A stretch of DNA of 64,000 nt from Kribbella kalugense. GTDB lineage: Bacteria > Actinomycetota > Actinomycetes > Propionibacteriales > Kribbellaceae. The notes under the pieces are model-generated. The model was not told where the DNA came from. It did no database searches and worked only from the letters and a program-made list of their open reading frames with translations. This document shows positions 43,168-52,214 of this stretch, in pieces. The translations under genes were made by a program, and so were the position numbers. Where the stretch lies: the NCBI RefSeq assembly GCF_004365875.1, contig NZ_SODF01000001.1, forward strand, positions 1,550,001-1,614,000, given 5' to 3'. Position 1 is the stretch's first letter. Every line of letters begins with the position of its first letter.

Positions 43168-44373
43168 TTAGGATTCCGAATGTTTCGTAGGCTCTGCGAT
43201 CGGCACGTCGTCGGAGACACTCAACTTGCCCTCGTCCGGCGATGCGGTATGTTTCTCGGACTCGATCGTGTGTGTGTCGTTCACAAGTTCGACTGATGTC
43301 TTGTTCTCGAAGTCGATCTCTAGAGATGCGAAGCCCAACTGAGACGCGAGACCTGCAAATCGATCGACTGGTCCGCCATTCGGTGGCGTCGTGACAGGGA
43401 ATCGCATGCCGATGACCGAATCTCCCAGGAGCTGCTGTGGCGTCGGGCCGAGCGGCAGCGAAGGGTACTTCGGCAGGCTCGCCTTCCGCCCGGCAAAATG
43501 CTGGGTCGCTGCAATGTAAAACATCGCAGCGTGAGTGGCTGCCAACATCCAAGTTTCAGCCAGAAGCATCGCTGGTACGAGACTCAGAGTAGTCAGCTCG
43601 AGCGGCTGCTTCCGACCATTCTGTCTTGAGGGACGAACTAGGTAGCTGAGGGTCTCTGAACTGAATATATCGATGGCTCCGGGACCTGAGACTGCACTCA
43701 ACGGCATGGTCCCGTCGCTACTCGGAGGTTGCTTGGTGAAAACCAGACGAACGTCGTCACGCGACCTGACAGCGAGACCATGCTTGATCTTGTTGCCCGC
43801 GACATTGACGCTTACGTCATCGCGCTGAAGCAACAAGATGGCGTACTGCAGCCATGCTCCCATCACATTCAGCGCCACATCGTTCTCGGGCGCCGGCTTT
43901 TCACCTGCTTCGCTTGGCAGTACCAGTGTCCAGAATGTTTGACGACCGTCGTCACTTGCTAACCTCTCGGCCGCTTGGTTGGCAAGTTCGCGCACCGCCA
44001 CTGGACCGTCTGATATAGCAACCCACATACATGCGGCCGTATCCCCAGGAACTCGGCCAATCGCGACTGAGTGGTACAACCGCACGAGCGCCTCAGCCGC
44101 GTGTTGGCGGACGGCCAGCGAGTCAGTTGCAACCTGGAGTCGACGGTCAGACCCGTCGAAGTCCAAGATCTTTGCCTCGTCATCGATCTCAAGGGCTGCA
44201 AGGAACGCCGCACCAACGTCACCTGATCGATTTCGTTCACCCGATTCCGCCACGGCGATCAGCGAAGCGATGCGCGCCGAGTAGTACTCCAGTGGACGCG
44301 ACGTGAAGTATGCGTCGTCGAGATCGCGCGCTTGATCAGGCGTGAGCTGTGGGCCCTCTGCTTTGATGAACAT
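43168..44373 (-). CDS. Hypothetical protein, 401 residues
   Basis: Starts at ATG 44373, which has AAGGAGG eight bases upstream; the frame runs further to 44517 without support. It is acidic and soluble, with a helical N-terminus (LTPDQARDLDDAYFTSRPLE), a Trp-containing middle and a charged, disordered tail ending AEPTKHSES. Some resemblance in layout to proteins that group with small membrane proteins in accessory islands, but I recognise no domain. It is transcribed opposite to its neighbours. Confidence 0.65.
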   Translation of the reverse strand: MFIKAEGPQLTPDQARDLDDAYFTSRPLEYYSARIASLIAVAESGERNRSGDVGAAFLAALEIDDEAKILDFDGSDRRLQVATDSLAVRQHAAEALVRLYHSVAIGRVPGDTAACMWVAISDGPVAVRELANQAAERLASDDGRQTFWTLVLPSEAGEKPAPENDVALNVMGAWLQYAILLLQRDDVSVNVAGNKIKHGLAVRSRDDVRLVFTKQPPSSDGTMPLSAVSGPGAIDIFSSETLSYLVRPSRQNGRKQPLELTTLSLVPAMLLAETWMLAATHAAMFYIAATQHFAGRKASLPKYPSLPLGPTPQQLLGDSVIGMRFPVTTPPNGGPVDRFAGLASQLGFASLEIDFENKTSVELVNDTHTIESEKHTASPDEGKLSVSDDVPIAEPTKHSES

Positions 44374-44515
44374 CTTGCTATCCTCCTTCATCGAGCGGCA
44401 CCAGCGCCCATCAATTGTGTGGTTGGCCAGCCGTGAGGAGTCCGCTATTCGGTGGATGTCTTCACACATCGCGCGGCGTCCCATCTTCTGTCGACCCGTG
44501 CGGCAGCCTGTCCAC

Positions 44516-45025
44516 ATGGCTATACGCGAGAGCGGGGAACTCGGGGTGGCGCACGCTGACCAGAGACCGGATTATTCGCTCGCTCTGGAGGAGGCGCGCC
44601 GCACTCTCGATCATCAGCGCGACGATCTGAAGTCGATTCGGGATCGCTCTGTCGCAGTCCTGGGGATCGCATCGGTATCTGCATCGGTAGCCGGTGGCCT
44701 CAGCACCACGAAGGCCGCGAGCCCCAGAGGTAGCGGGTGGGCTTACGGCGCCGGGGGCTGTCTCGCTCTGATAATTGCGATCACCTTACTGATCGCCTGG
44801 CCCCGCAAGGTCGTGTTCAACCAGAACGGTGCGAAGATCATCCGGTGGATCGACCTAGGCACGCCGGATATCCAGACCAGGGCGCAACGGAACCTCGCGA
44901 TCTATATGCAGCGTCAGTACAACAACAACGAGCTCCTGCTAGACCGCATGTTGCGAGGATTGCAAATCGACATCATCTTGCTGGCAGTCCAGCTCGGGCT
45001 ATTAGCGATCGACCTTTGGAGGTAG
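44516..45025 (+). CDS. Two-helix membrane protein of unknown function
   Basis: 169 residues from ATG 44516. An N-terminal helix (ALEEARRTLDHQRDDLKSIR) precedes two close membrane helices (~58-78 and ~91-110) and a C-terminal amphipathic helix ending in a third hydrophobic segment (~150-168). The soluble-helix plus membrane-hairpin plan recalls membrane effector proteins such as SLATT or PycTM, but no motif proves it. A small Pro/Gly-rich gene follows by four bases. Confidence 0.6.
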   Translation: MAIRESGELGVAHADQRPDYSLALEEARRTLDHQRDDLKSIRDRSVAVLGIASVSASVAGGLSTTKAASPRGSGWAYGAGGCLALIIAITLLIAWPRKVVFNQNGAKIIRWIDLGTPDIQTRAQRNLAIYMQRQYNNNELLLDRMLRGLQIDIILLAVQLGLLAIDLWR

Positions 45026-45029
45026 CCAG

Positions 45030-45230
45030 GTGTCTGGTCAAGAGGGAATGCCGGAGCCCGATCCCGACTTCGACGACCCTGGGATCACCGAGAAGCGCGA
45101 TAGACCACGCAACGAGCCGAAGCCCGGACCTGGAGGCAGGCCCGGCGCGCCAGGCCCAGGATTGAGAGATCCCCGAGGCGGCCCGATCCGGCGCACAGTC
45201 GAAGGTCGAGCCGACGCAGGAGAGCAATAG
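45030..45230 (+). CDS. Small Pro/Gly-rich protein
   Basis: 66 residues from GTG 45030, preceded by GGAGG at a suitable distance. The sequence is disordered by composition: PEPDPDFDDPG, then GPGGRPGAPGPGLRDPRGG and a charged end. It is probably translated with the membrane protein upstream, four bases away. Function unknown; its size and composition leave doubt. Confidence 0.45.
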   Translation: MSGQEGMPEPDPDFDDPGITEKRDRPRNEPKPGPGGRPGAPGPGLRDPRGGPIRRTVEGRADAGEQ

Positions 45231-45400
45231 CCGCTCGTTCGACACGGTTGACGCTGGGATGTCAGCAACTGTCAAGACCAGCGAGCCCGAGGGTGAGGCC
45301 CACCGAGGCGCGCAGCGACTTGTAGCGGTCTCGATTACAAAGCCTGGCCGCCGGCAAGTGCCACCGCTGAATTGTCGGCGGCCGAGGGTACGGTCCAGCC

Positions 45401-46021
45401 ATGCCAATTGCCGGTTTCATCATCTCGATCGTTGCCGTCGTGGTGGCGACCGCCGCCGCGATCTTCACGGGTATTCAAGCCATCGAGACAAAGCGAGCCC
45501 GCCGAGCCTCGGAGATCCAGGCCGCTGCGGCACAACACTCGAATGAGATAGCTGAACGTGCAGTGCAGGAAGCAGCCCAGGCCAACATGCTCGCGGACAA
45601 GGACCGTCATCGCCGGATGACACCCACTGTGCTCGTTGAGCTTGGTCGCGAGACTGCTGGTGGCGGGTACGAGCTAGTGTTCATCTCACCGAACGACGAC
45701 ATCGAGGCCGGGACCGTTAGCTTGATCGACGGATGGCAATCGGCGGTCGCTGGCATCAGCACCAGTACGAGTTCACCGGTCATCGGAGCCTCGGCGAGCC
45801 TCCCAGCAACCTCAGCCGGTATTCCAGCTGTGCTGGGCATCTGGCTCAATCAGCCAGAGGACGCCTACGGCAAGGAGATCAAGATGCGTTGCACCGTGAC
45901 AACTGCCGACGGTACATGGGATCTGCCTGCACACACTGTGCGCTTCGAGCAACCCCCGGCCTCGCCTCAGGTCGCCAGGCAGGCTGGGGATGGACCGGAC
46001 ATTGCAAGCGCGGGGTTCTGA
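45401..46021 (+). CDS. Anchored coiled-coil protein of unknown function
   Basis: 206 residues. TM helix at ~3-27 (AGFIISIVAVVVATAAAIF), a helical stalk (~28-72) rich in Ala/Glu/Arg, then a beta-rich globular domain (~75-190) with VLVELGRETAGGGYELVF and later TTADGTWDLPAHTVRF. No family recognised. It resembles the 42519 protein in its helix-plus-stalk plan. It precedes the transposase remnant. Confidence 0.6.
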   Translation: MPIAGFIISIVAVVVATAAAIFTGIQAIETKRARRASEIQAAAAQHSNEIAERAVQEAAQANMLADKDRHRRMTPTVLVELGRETAGGGYELVFISPNDDIEAGTVSLIDGWQSAVAGISTSTSSPVIGASASLPATSAGIPAVLGIWLNQPEDAYGKEIKMRCTVTTADGTWDLPAHTVRFEQPPASPQVARQAGDGPDIASAGF

Positions 46022-46060
46022 CTGCGCCTAAACCGTTTGACGGACAGCCAACATCGGGGG

Positions 46061-46273
46061 ATGTCTGACCATGGAAGGCGTGCCGAGGAGGCTCCCCGGG
46101 CGGCGCTCGTTCCGGCCGGGGTTCAAGCCGCGATCGCGGAGTTGTGCCAGCGGGGTAGCCGAGCAGTCGGCCAGGTCATCGGGGACTTCGACCTGATCGA
46201 GACAGCGATGCGGGAATGGGTGAAGCAGGCAGGCGTGACGCGGGGCCCGCCAATGGTCGCCTGGCCTTGCTGA
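46061..46273 (+). pseudogene. IS3-type OrfA transposase remnant
   Basis: AAIAELCQRGSRAVGQVIGD followed by FDLIETAMREWVKQAG has the helix-turn-helix pattern of IS3-family OrfA N-termini (SVGQVAxDFDLTETAVRxWVKQA). The frame is lost directly afterwards, and OrfB with its DDE residues is absent. A trace of an insertion sequence in the accessory zone. Confidence 0.6.
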
Positions 46274-46826
46274 TCGCACACCCGATCAGGTCAGCGCTTG
46301 ATATCGAAGGAACGAGCCACCCCTTGCTGACAAATATGAGCTGCTTCAAACGCTGCCTCAAATTTGTACGGCGGGCGGTGTCTCCCAGCGTGGCGGAGCT
46401 CGGCCCGTGATGGCCGAACATCTCCCGCTTGGCCAAGCGCGGCTGAGCGTCGGCGACAGAAGCGTGCTGGAAATTCGACGTGCCAATGTCAGAGGGCACG
46501 AACGACTCGATGGACGCCACAGGCAGCCTGCCGCGGTAGACCCCGGCCGATGCCTCTGCCCACCTACTTGCAACATGTTGATACAAGTTCGTCAGCAAGT
46601 TGGCCTGAGCTGGCCACCTACCTCTGCACCCTCGTCCTTGATCGATAGAGGTACGAGGGTCAGTTTGCTCGGCTGTCTTTCGTTGTCCTCCCTCTTCCTC
46701 AAAACATGAGGACGGCAGCGCGCGTATCGAGGCTTGATGAAGACGTTGATTTCAAGCTGGTGGACCAATCTGATGGCATCGCACGGCAGGCGCTGCGCGG
46801 CCGATCATTGGGAGCGAAGAGCTCCG
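46274..46826. other. Gene-free stretch after the transposase remnant
   Basis: No convincing reading frame and no clear terminal inverted repeats. Moderately lower G+C around 46570-46700. It may be scrambled insertion-sequence DNA; nothing else is visible. Confidence 0.5.
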
Positions 46827-47717
46827 CTACTTGTAGCGGTGCCAGAGTTCGTTGGCGCCTGATCTGAGAGTGGCGAGGCGGTGGGCGTGAGCCTTGGCGA
46901 TGTCGGGGCGGTTGCGGAGGTCGGTGATGACGCTGGTGACTAGGACTAGTTCTCGGATGCGGCGGAGGGTTGGCCAAGACGGGAGGGTGGTGACGTCTAG
47001 TCCGTAGGTGGTGGCTAGCGCCTCGTGGTCTTGGGTGGCGCCGAAGCGGAGGGCGCTGACTGCGGCTACCACTAGGTCGTAGGCCAGTGGGCCGATGCTG
47101 GTGCCGTCGAAGTCGCAGAGGACGAAGCGGCCGGTTGGCTCACGTAGGAGGTTGCCGATATAGGCGTCGCCGTGGAGTAACCCCATTCGGAGGTCGGGAG
47201 TGAGGGCTCGGTAGTCGGCTTCGATGGTGGTCCATTGTTCGGTGAGCCAGGCGTGGTCGTCGGCGGTGAGTCCGTCGGCCATGGCGAGGCGGCTGCGGGC
47301 GCTGCTAAAGGGGTCCCACGGTTTGAGGCCGGGCATCGGTTCGAGTTTGTGCCAGCCGAGTAATGGCGCAGCGAGCGCGGCGCCGGTCCATGCCGGGTTG
47401 CTGCCTTCGAGAAGCTGCCAGATCGTGGCTGAGTAGTTCTCGAAGAGGACGGGCTGGGTGAGATCTGGCGCCAGCCTGACAGCAGGCGCGTCGTGCTCTT
47501 CCAGCCAGGTAGCGATTCGTGCGACGTGGTCTGCCCGCTGGCTGGCGAGGTCGCCGGCACCGAACCTGACCACGACGCCTTGGCTAGGAAGTCGGTACAC
47601 GGCGTTGTTTGTGTATTTGATGAGTTCAGCGTCGTCCGGGAGAAGGCCGGCCTCTTGGCAGATGCCTTTGAGAGCGTGCTTGAGCCGTTGGTCGAGCTCT
47701 GGGGACAAGTTGGTCAT
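46827..47717 (-). CDS. APH-family kinase paired with HTH-TPR regulator
   Basis: 296 residues. The catalytic loop LLHGDAYIGNLL has His182, Asp184 and Asn189, and the metal Asp is in CDFDGTSIG (202/204), so the kinase site is complete. Phosphorylates an unknown small molecule. Its ATG overlaps the stop of the HTH-TPR gene by four bases. This HTH plus kinase pairing recurs in actinobacteria, suggesting the kinase acts in the pathway the regulator senses. Most of the coding strand is C/A-rich. Confidence 0.88.
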   Translation of the reverse strand: MTNLSPELDQRLKHALKGICQEAGLLPDDAELIKYTNNAVYRLPSQGVVVRFGAGDLASQRADHVARIATWLEEHDAPAVRLAPDLTQPVLFENYSATIWQLLEGSNPAWTGAALAAPLLGWHKLEPMPGLKPWDPFSSARSRLAMADGLTADDHAWLTEQWTTIEADYRALTPDLRMGLLHGDAYIGNLLREPTGRFVLCDFDGTSIGPLAYDLVVAAVSALRFGATQDHEALATTYGLDVTTLPSWPTLRRIRELVLVTSVITDLRNRPDIAKAHAHRLATLRSGANELWHRYK

Positions 47718-49099
47718 GCGGTGAGTGCCTTCGGCGCGGTCGTGCGGACGGATTCGAGCTGATGTAACAGGTCCACGGCGTCGGAGTTGTCGGAGTGTTG
47801 TGAGGCTGCGGTGCCGATCTCGGCGAGGCGGCTGAGGCCGCGGCCGCTTCGAAGGTGCTGCGCTTCGTTGATCACGTCACGAGCTATGTCGATGCCGATG
47901 TTCAGTTCGTTGGTACGCAGCAGGTTCGTCGACAACACGATCCGATCGAAGGTCCTACTTCGGCGCGACCTGTCGGAGCCGGATTCGGTGATTGCTTGCT
48001 GTGCGAATGTGACGGCGCGTACGGCGTACTCGCGAGCTTGAGTATCGTCCTTCGCGTACGCCGACAGCGAGTTGTACACGAGCGCCTGATGTCCGGTGTA
48101 GTCCCCTGGCGTGAAGTACAGGGTCGTCCACGGGGAGACCCGGCGCTTGTCGGCACGGCCCATCTCGTGTTCCGCACGAGCGAGAGCGTCAACGACGTGG
48201 TCGTGCTTGCCGAGCATCGCGTACGCCAGTGCTTCGTTGGCATGTAGCCTGGCGACCTCCGCTGGATCGCCCGCGTCCTGCGCCGCGAGTTGGCCAAGCT
48301 GGAGCATCTTCAGCGCCTCGACAGGTTGGGCTTCCTGCATGCTCACCCGTCCCAGCCGGTACAGGATCGACGCGGCCAGCGAGGGTTCGTCGGCGTCCTT
48401 GGCGAGGACGAGTGCGTTCATCAGAAAGCGTCGGGCCGTGGCTTGATCACCGATGTCATGGAACGACCAGCCGACCATGCTGCTGAAGTCCGCGAGGGAT
48501 ACCTTGAGGTCACGGCGAGTGCGCTGATCGGCAGTGGAATGGATCATCCGCCGTGCATAGCCGTAGAAGCCGCGGGCAGCGTCGACGGCTGCTCCCCCGC
48601 CGTAGCGCTGATCCAGCTTCCGAAACTCTGCCGTCATGGACACGACCTGCTCGACGTCAGAGTCTGTGATCACCGGCGGCACTGCGGTCGAACTGTTAGG
48701 GAACTCTGGCAACCACTTCCGGGCCTGGTCATTCACTGAACCGAACGCCACACTCGCCACTGCGCCGGCGAAATTCCTACGGTCTTCCCTGGTCAGCTCG
48801 CGCGACTCATCTGTCTCTGCTTGGTCGGTCGAGCCGTATGCGAGGCCCATCCTTCCGCGCGGAATCTCGAACGCATCGGCGACCCGTTCAAGGACGTCGT
48901 ACGCCTTGACCTGGCGGCCGTTCAGGATCTCCGAGACTTCGCCCTGAGACTGGTAAGTGCGGGCGCCGATCTGCGTCTGACTCCAACCGTGGCGTTGCAG
49001 CCAACGGAAGATACCTGCCACGTCACGTGACGCCAGGACAGGACGCAGCTCCGCGCGATCCCACCACGAGGAGTCGAGCAGCGGCTGCGGTGCCGTCAT
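47714..49099 (-). CDS. XRE-type HTH regulator with TPR repeats
   Basis: 461 residues from ATG 49099 (AAGGAG five bases upstream). The helix-turn-helix (~25-75) has MSQTQIG-like GWSQTQIGARTYQSQGEVSE; a long helical region follows with tetratricopeptide-like repeats (ARRFLMNALVLAKDADEPSL, LAASILYRLGRVSMQEAQPV, ALKMLQLGQLAAQDAGD). This plan is typical of actinobacterial developmental or peptide-sensing regulators. Coupled to the downstream kinase. Confidence 0.9.
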   Translation of the reverse strand: MTAPQPLLDSSWWDRAELRPVLASRDVAGIFRWLQRHGWSQTQIGARTYQSQGEVSEILNGRQVKAYDVLERVADAFEIPRGRMGLAYGSTDQAETDESRELTREDRRNFAGAVASVAFGSVNDQARKWLPEFPNSSTAVPPVITDSDVEQVVSMTAEFRKLDQRYGGGAAVDAARGFYGYARRMIHSTADQRTRRDLKVSLADFSSMVGWSFHDIGDQATARRFLMNALVLAKDADEPSLAASILYRLGRVSMQEAQPVEALKMLQLGQLAAQDAGDPAEVARLHANEALAYAMLGKHDHVVDALARAEHEMGRADKRRVSPWTTLYFTPGDYTGHQALVYNSLSAYAKDDTQAREYAVRAVTFAQQAITESGSDRSRRSRTFDRIVLSTNLLRTNELNIGIDIARDVINEAQHLRSGRGLSRLAEIGTAASQHSDNSDAVDLLHQLESVRTTAPKALTA

Positions 49100-49270
49100 C
49101 GTCACTCCTTGTCTCTAGGCGGCTCTGTGAAGTTAGCCCGAGCGCATCCGGCCCGTCTATCGGCACCGCCGATAGGTCGTCTCGATGAGCACAGCCCGTA
49201 GTAGGGGAAGCGGCCGCAGCGCCATGGTGTGGACACAGAGCGTTACAGCAACCAGTAAAGGACGCCACCC

Positions 49271-49369
49271 ATGACAACGCCACTATTGATCGTGATCTGC
49301 CTGACCGCGGGCTTGACGATCGCAATGGTCAGGGATCTGGTTCGAGACCTGTCTGGCCGCAACGAATGA
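49271..49369 (+). CDS. 32-residue single-helix membrane peptide
   Basis: ATG 49271 with AAAGGA nine bases upstream; TGA at 49367. The product is MTTPLLIVICLTAGLTIAMV followed by a charged tail RDLVRDLSGRNE, a plausible membrane peptide. It lies 16 bases before the resolvase-like gene and is divergent from the HTH-TPR regulator, suggesting it starts that small operon. No homologue recognised. Confidence 0.55.
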   Translation: MTTPLLIVICLTAGLTIAMVRDLVRDLSGRNE

Positions 49370-49385
49370 GCTGGCGGTCGGACAG

Positions 49386-49730
49386 ATGACCAACACTCTT
49401 CCAGAGACAGATGACCGCGAGCAGGGCGACAACATGCGGACGTACGGCTACATCCGCAAACACTTCCTCATGACCGAGGCGGAGTTGGCAACCGCGCGAA
49501 AGCTGATCGTCGACGCGGCTCAGGCTCGTGGCGTGCATCTCGTGGCGATCCATGTCGAGGAGATCGAGACTTCGCCTGAGGCGTTCCACGATCTGCTTGC
49601 GGTCGTCATGCAGGAAGCACAGCGGATGATCATCACACCTGACATCCAGCACCTCGAGGTAGCCGGCGAGCCATCGTCAGTGCGGCAGCGCCTTGAGTCG
49701 AACGGCATCACGATCGTGGTCAGCGACTAG
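49386..49730 (+). CDS. Resolvase-N-like small protein A
   Basis: 114 residues. MRTYGYIRKHFL at residue 17 resembles the start of serine recombinases (GYxRVS), followed by a Rossmann-like pattern: ARGVHLVAIHVEE, FHDLLAVVMQEAQRMIITPD, HHL-type end. The catalytic Ser and downstream DNA-binding domain are missing, so it is not an active recombinase. ATG 49434 is an alternative start. A paralogue follows by 15 bases. Confidence 0.6.
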   Translation: MTNTLPETDDREQGDNMRTYGYIRKHFLMTEAELATARKLIVDAAQARGVHLVAIHVEEIETSPEAFHDLLAVVMQEAQRMIITPDIQHLEVAGEPSSVRQRLESNGITIVVSD

Positions 49731-49745
49731 GCATCGCAGACGCAG

Positions 49746-50069
49746 ATGTCGGTCACCCCAGCCCTCGGATTCATCTCGATGTACTTCGTCCGCAACACCG
49801 GCGAACTGCTCGCTGTCCACCGGCGGCTGAAGACGTTCGCGAACGACCATGGGCTTCAGCTCAGCAAGGTGTACGTCGAAGAGCCCGGACCACCCAACGC
49901 GGCCTTCGACCTGCTCGAAGCGCTCCTGGAATCCGAGGGGCAACCGCTCGTCGTGCCGACATTGCACCACCTCGTAGTACTCGGTCACCCGACGCAGATC
50001 AGAGACCATCTCCACCACTGCTCCCACGAGGTCCTGATCGCCACCAAGCCGGCGGAGCGGACGTGCTGA
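49746..50069 (+). CDS. Resolvase-N-like small protein B
   Basis: 107 residues with the same layout as the preceding protein: GFISMYFVRNTGELLAVHRR, KVYVEEPGPPNAAFDLLEAL, PLVVPTLHHLVVLGHPTQI. The shared order of strands and the final SSVRQRL/TQIRDHL segment suggest an old tandem duplication. No catalytic residues. Possibly a partner or regulator in the HTH-TPR circuit. Confidence 0.6.
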   Translation: MSVTPALGFISMYFVRNTGELLAVHRRLKTFANDHGLQLSKVYVEEPGPPNAAFDLLEALLESEGQPLVVPTLHHLVVLGHPTQIRDHLHHCSHEVLIATKPAERTC

Positions 50070-50251
50070 GGGGACATCCCTCGTTCTCCTCAAGTCCCCT
50101 GCACCCCGCGTCCGTTCCGCCGCTCCACCGGGAACACCGCCCGGCCACCTCACTAGCGCCTGGGTGGTGTTCCTCCCCCGAAGCTGCGTCCGCTCGGTGT
50201 CCTCAACCAGGCGGGCGCGGCGTGTGGCGCGCTAAGACTTGGTCTCAGAGT

Positions 50252-50731
50252 TCAGCCGGGAAGTAGTTGTTCGCGCAGGATGTCGGCGTGTCCGCAATGG
50301 TGGGCCAGCTCGCGCAGGACCTGCAGGTAGACCCAGCGAAGGGTCCGCGGTCCGGCGCGGTGGCCGGTGGCGACGGCGTCCAGTGGCATGTCTGCGACCG
50401 CTCCCCGAGCTGTGGCACAGGCTTCCTGGTGGGCTGCCCGAACTGAGGCGATGGTGTCGTCGGCGGCGAGCCGGAAGGATTCGCCTGGGCTCTGCACCAG
50501 GCCGAGTTCCCTGCGGGACCCGCCACTGACGCACTCCTCGAACCACACCCGCTGCATCCACGTGACGTGCTTGAGAAGCCCGAGCAGCGTCGTCGCAGAC
50601 GGGACAAGCCGGCGGCGGACCTGCTCCTCGGTGAGACCCTCGAGCGTCGCCTCGATGGCATTGCGGTAGTCCTCGATGAATGCTTCGAGCTGTGTGCGTT
50701 CGTCGTCCAGCAGCACATCGAACGAACCCAT
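50252..50731 (-). CDS. DinB/DUF664-family protein
   Basis: 159 residues from ATG 50731 (TTGGAGAC upstream). Four-helix DinB plan with LLGLLKHVTWMQRVWFEE carrying the first metal-binding His, and a final LRELAHHCGHADILREQL with the HxxxH pair. Members are putative metal-dependent thiol-transferases such as mycothiol- or bacillithiol-linked enzymes. A longer frame to 50854 overlaps the flavoprotein and is unlikely. Confidence 0.85.
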   Translation of the reverse strand: MGSFDVLLDDERTQLEAFIEDYRNAIEATLEGLTEEQVRRRLVPSATTLLGLLKHVTWMQRVWFEECVSGGSRRELGLVQSPGESFRLAADDTIASVRAAHQEACATARGAVADMPLDAVATGHRAGPRTLRWVYLQVLRELAHHCGHADILREQLLPG

Positions 50732-50816
50732 CAAGTCTCCAATCGAGCCGATGGCGCCATCCACGGCGACGTCGACAGTCCACGACTCATGCTCTTGCTG
50801 CGTGAGACCGCGCCAA

Positions 50817-51413
50817 TCAATCAGCACGAGGCCCAACGTCCTCGGCGGGCGCAAGGTTCTGTGGGAGCCAGGGGTGATCTAGAACGGCCTGCCAGGCGAG
50901 GTGCCATGGGAACAGGTGGATGTACTGTTCACCAGTTCCCGGTTCGTGCTGCTTGTAGACGTCATCCCCGACGAGAACGGTCACTCCCCACGCGGCGAGA
51001 TTGGTGATCGCTGTCTGCACTGCGGGAAAGCTGATCTGTGCTCGGTTTGAGAACGGCATGGCGACAACGGGTTGCTTCTTGCCGACGGCTTCCACGAGAA
51101 GCCCCAGTGGCAATGTGTCCGAGATCCCGGCGGCCCACTTCGCCAGGCTGTTGCAGGTGATCGGAGCGACGATCAGCGCATCGGCCGGCGGCAGAACGTC
51201 CGGCGCATCCGGCTCCTTGTAAGAGCTGCGCACCGCATGCCCCGTCTTCGCAGCCAGACCTTCACAGTCGATGAAGCGTCGCCCGTCGGGTGAGGCAATG
51301 ACACACACCTCCCATCCATAGGACAGGGCCAAATCAACCAACCGCCCAACATCCCGAGCCGCTGGCGATCCAGTCACCAGGGCATACAAGACCGGCAGAC
51401 GGTCTGCGGTCAT
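50817..51413 (-). CDS. Flavoprotein (PPC-decarboxylase/UbiX-like fold)
   Basis: 198 residues. PVLYALVTGSPAARDVGRLV is the FMN-binding start, then PPADALIVAPITCNSLAKWA, the substrate loop with Asn, and PVVAMPFSNRA. This group belongs to homo-oligomeric flavin-containing Cys decarboxylases; here it stands alone rather than fused to a synthetase, so a specialised role is more likely than CoA synthesis. It precedes the DinB gene on the same strand. Confidence 0.85.
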   Translation of the reverse strand: MTADRLPVLYALVTGSPAARDVGRLVDLALSYGWEVCVIASPDGRRFIDCEGLAAKTGHAVRSSYKEPDAPDVLPPADALIVAPITCNSLAKWAAGISDTLPLGLLVEAVGKKQPVVAMPFSNRAQISFPAVQTAITNLAAWGVTVLVGDDVYKQHEPGTGEQYIHLFPWHLAWQAVLDHPWLPQNLAPAEDVGPRAD

Positions 51414-51575
51414 GGCTCCGTACCTCTCCCCTCAGACGCGCATCCGGCACCAAGCGGCAAACCTCGCAAGTGAGGCGGTCGTTCGTTTATACCTGACGGC
51501 GAGCTCCATGGGCGGCGGCCCGCGAGTCGCCGGCGGTAGCCGGCGAACTGGTTCGGTGCGCTGCGGACTGTCCGC

Positions 51576-52052
51576 CTAGGCGGTGGTGGCCGGGTCCAGG
51601 CTGGTCGCCAAGGTCGCCGACGGTGTGGTGCGGGGCCAGGTCCAGGCGAACCGCACGATGAGGGCGAGAAGGATCAATTCCAGTGCGATGCCAATGCCGT
51701 AGAAGTACAGCCAGGACTCGCCCACCACGTTGAACGCCGTGACGGGGATGTAGAGCGAAGCCACGATGAGGTTCGTGATGCGGTTCGCCCTGGCGGGCAG
51801 CGTCATCGACAGCACGACCATGAGGATCGGGATGGCCATGAGGGTCAGAGCCGTGGTCGAAAAGGTCTGGGAGAGGCCGAACTCGAAGACCTTGCCGTCG
51901 AGGATGTTTTCTATGACGCCGGGCGTGAAGAAGTTGAGAATGTCCACGTAGGCGTAGAGGAACATGAAGCTTGTCCACGCTGCGGCGAGCTTGGCTCGCA
52001 CCGGGATCGGCTGGTCTTGCAGTTTGGCGGTGGTGGATTGACGTGTTCTCAT
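51576..52052 (-). CDS. DUF6326-family membrane protein
   Basis: 158 residues from ATG 52052. Four hydrophobic helices with the conserved start WTSFMFLYAYVDILNFFTPG and internal LPARANRITNLIVASLYI. Function unknown. It is divergent from the first HisKA_3/LuxR pair, which may control it. The 52053-52214 interval would hold both promoters. Confidence 0.8.
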   Translation of the reverse strand: MRTRQSTTAKLQDQPIPVRAKLAAAWTSFMFLYAYVDILNFFTPGVIENILDGKVFEFGLSQTFSTTALTLMAIPILMVVLSMTLPARANRITNLIVASLYIPVTAFNVVGESWLYFYGIGIALELILLALIVRFAWTWPRTTPSATLATSLDPATTA

Positions 52053-52214
52053 CCTGGGCTCCGTTGGTGTGGTGAGGATCGGTGGGTCCACGATCGCCCG
52101 GCCCGGCGGCGGGCGCCTCGGCCCGAAGGCTGGAGTTCGGCTGGACGATGGCAGGGTCTCTCTCTAGTTCTTTCGGCGGGTACGCCGATGGGCGCCGAAC
52201 CTTAGGCTGCAGCC

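Noticed and set aside
49386..50069. Pair of active serine recombinases
   Set aside because: Only the N-terminal fold resemblance is present; catalytic Ser and DNA-binding domain are missing.
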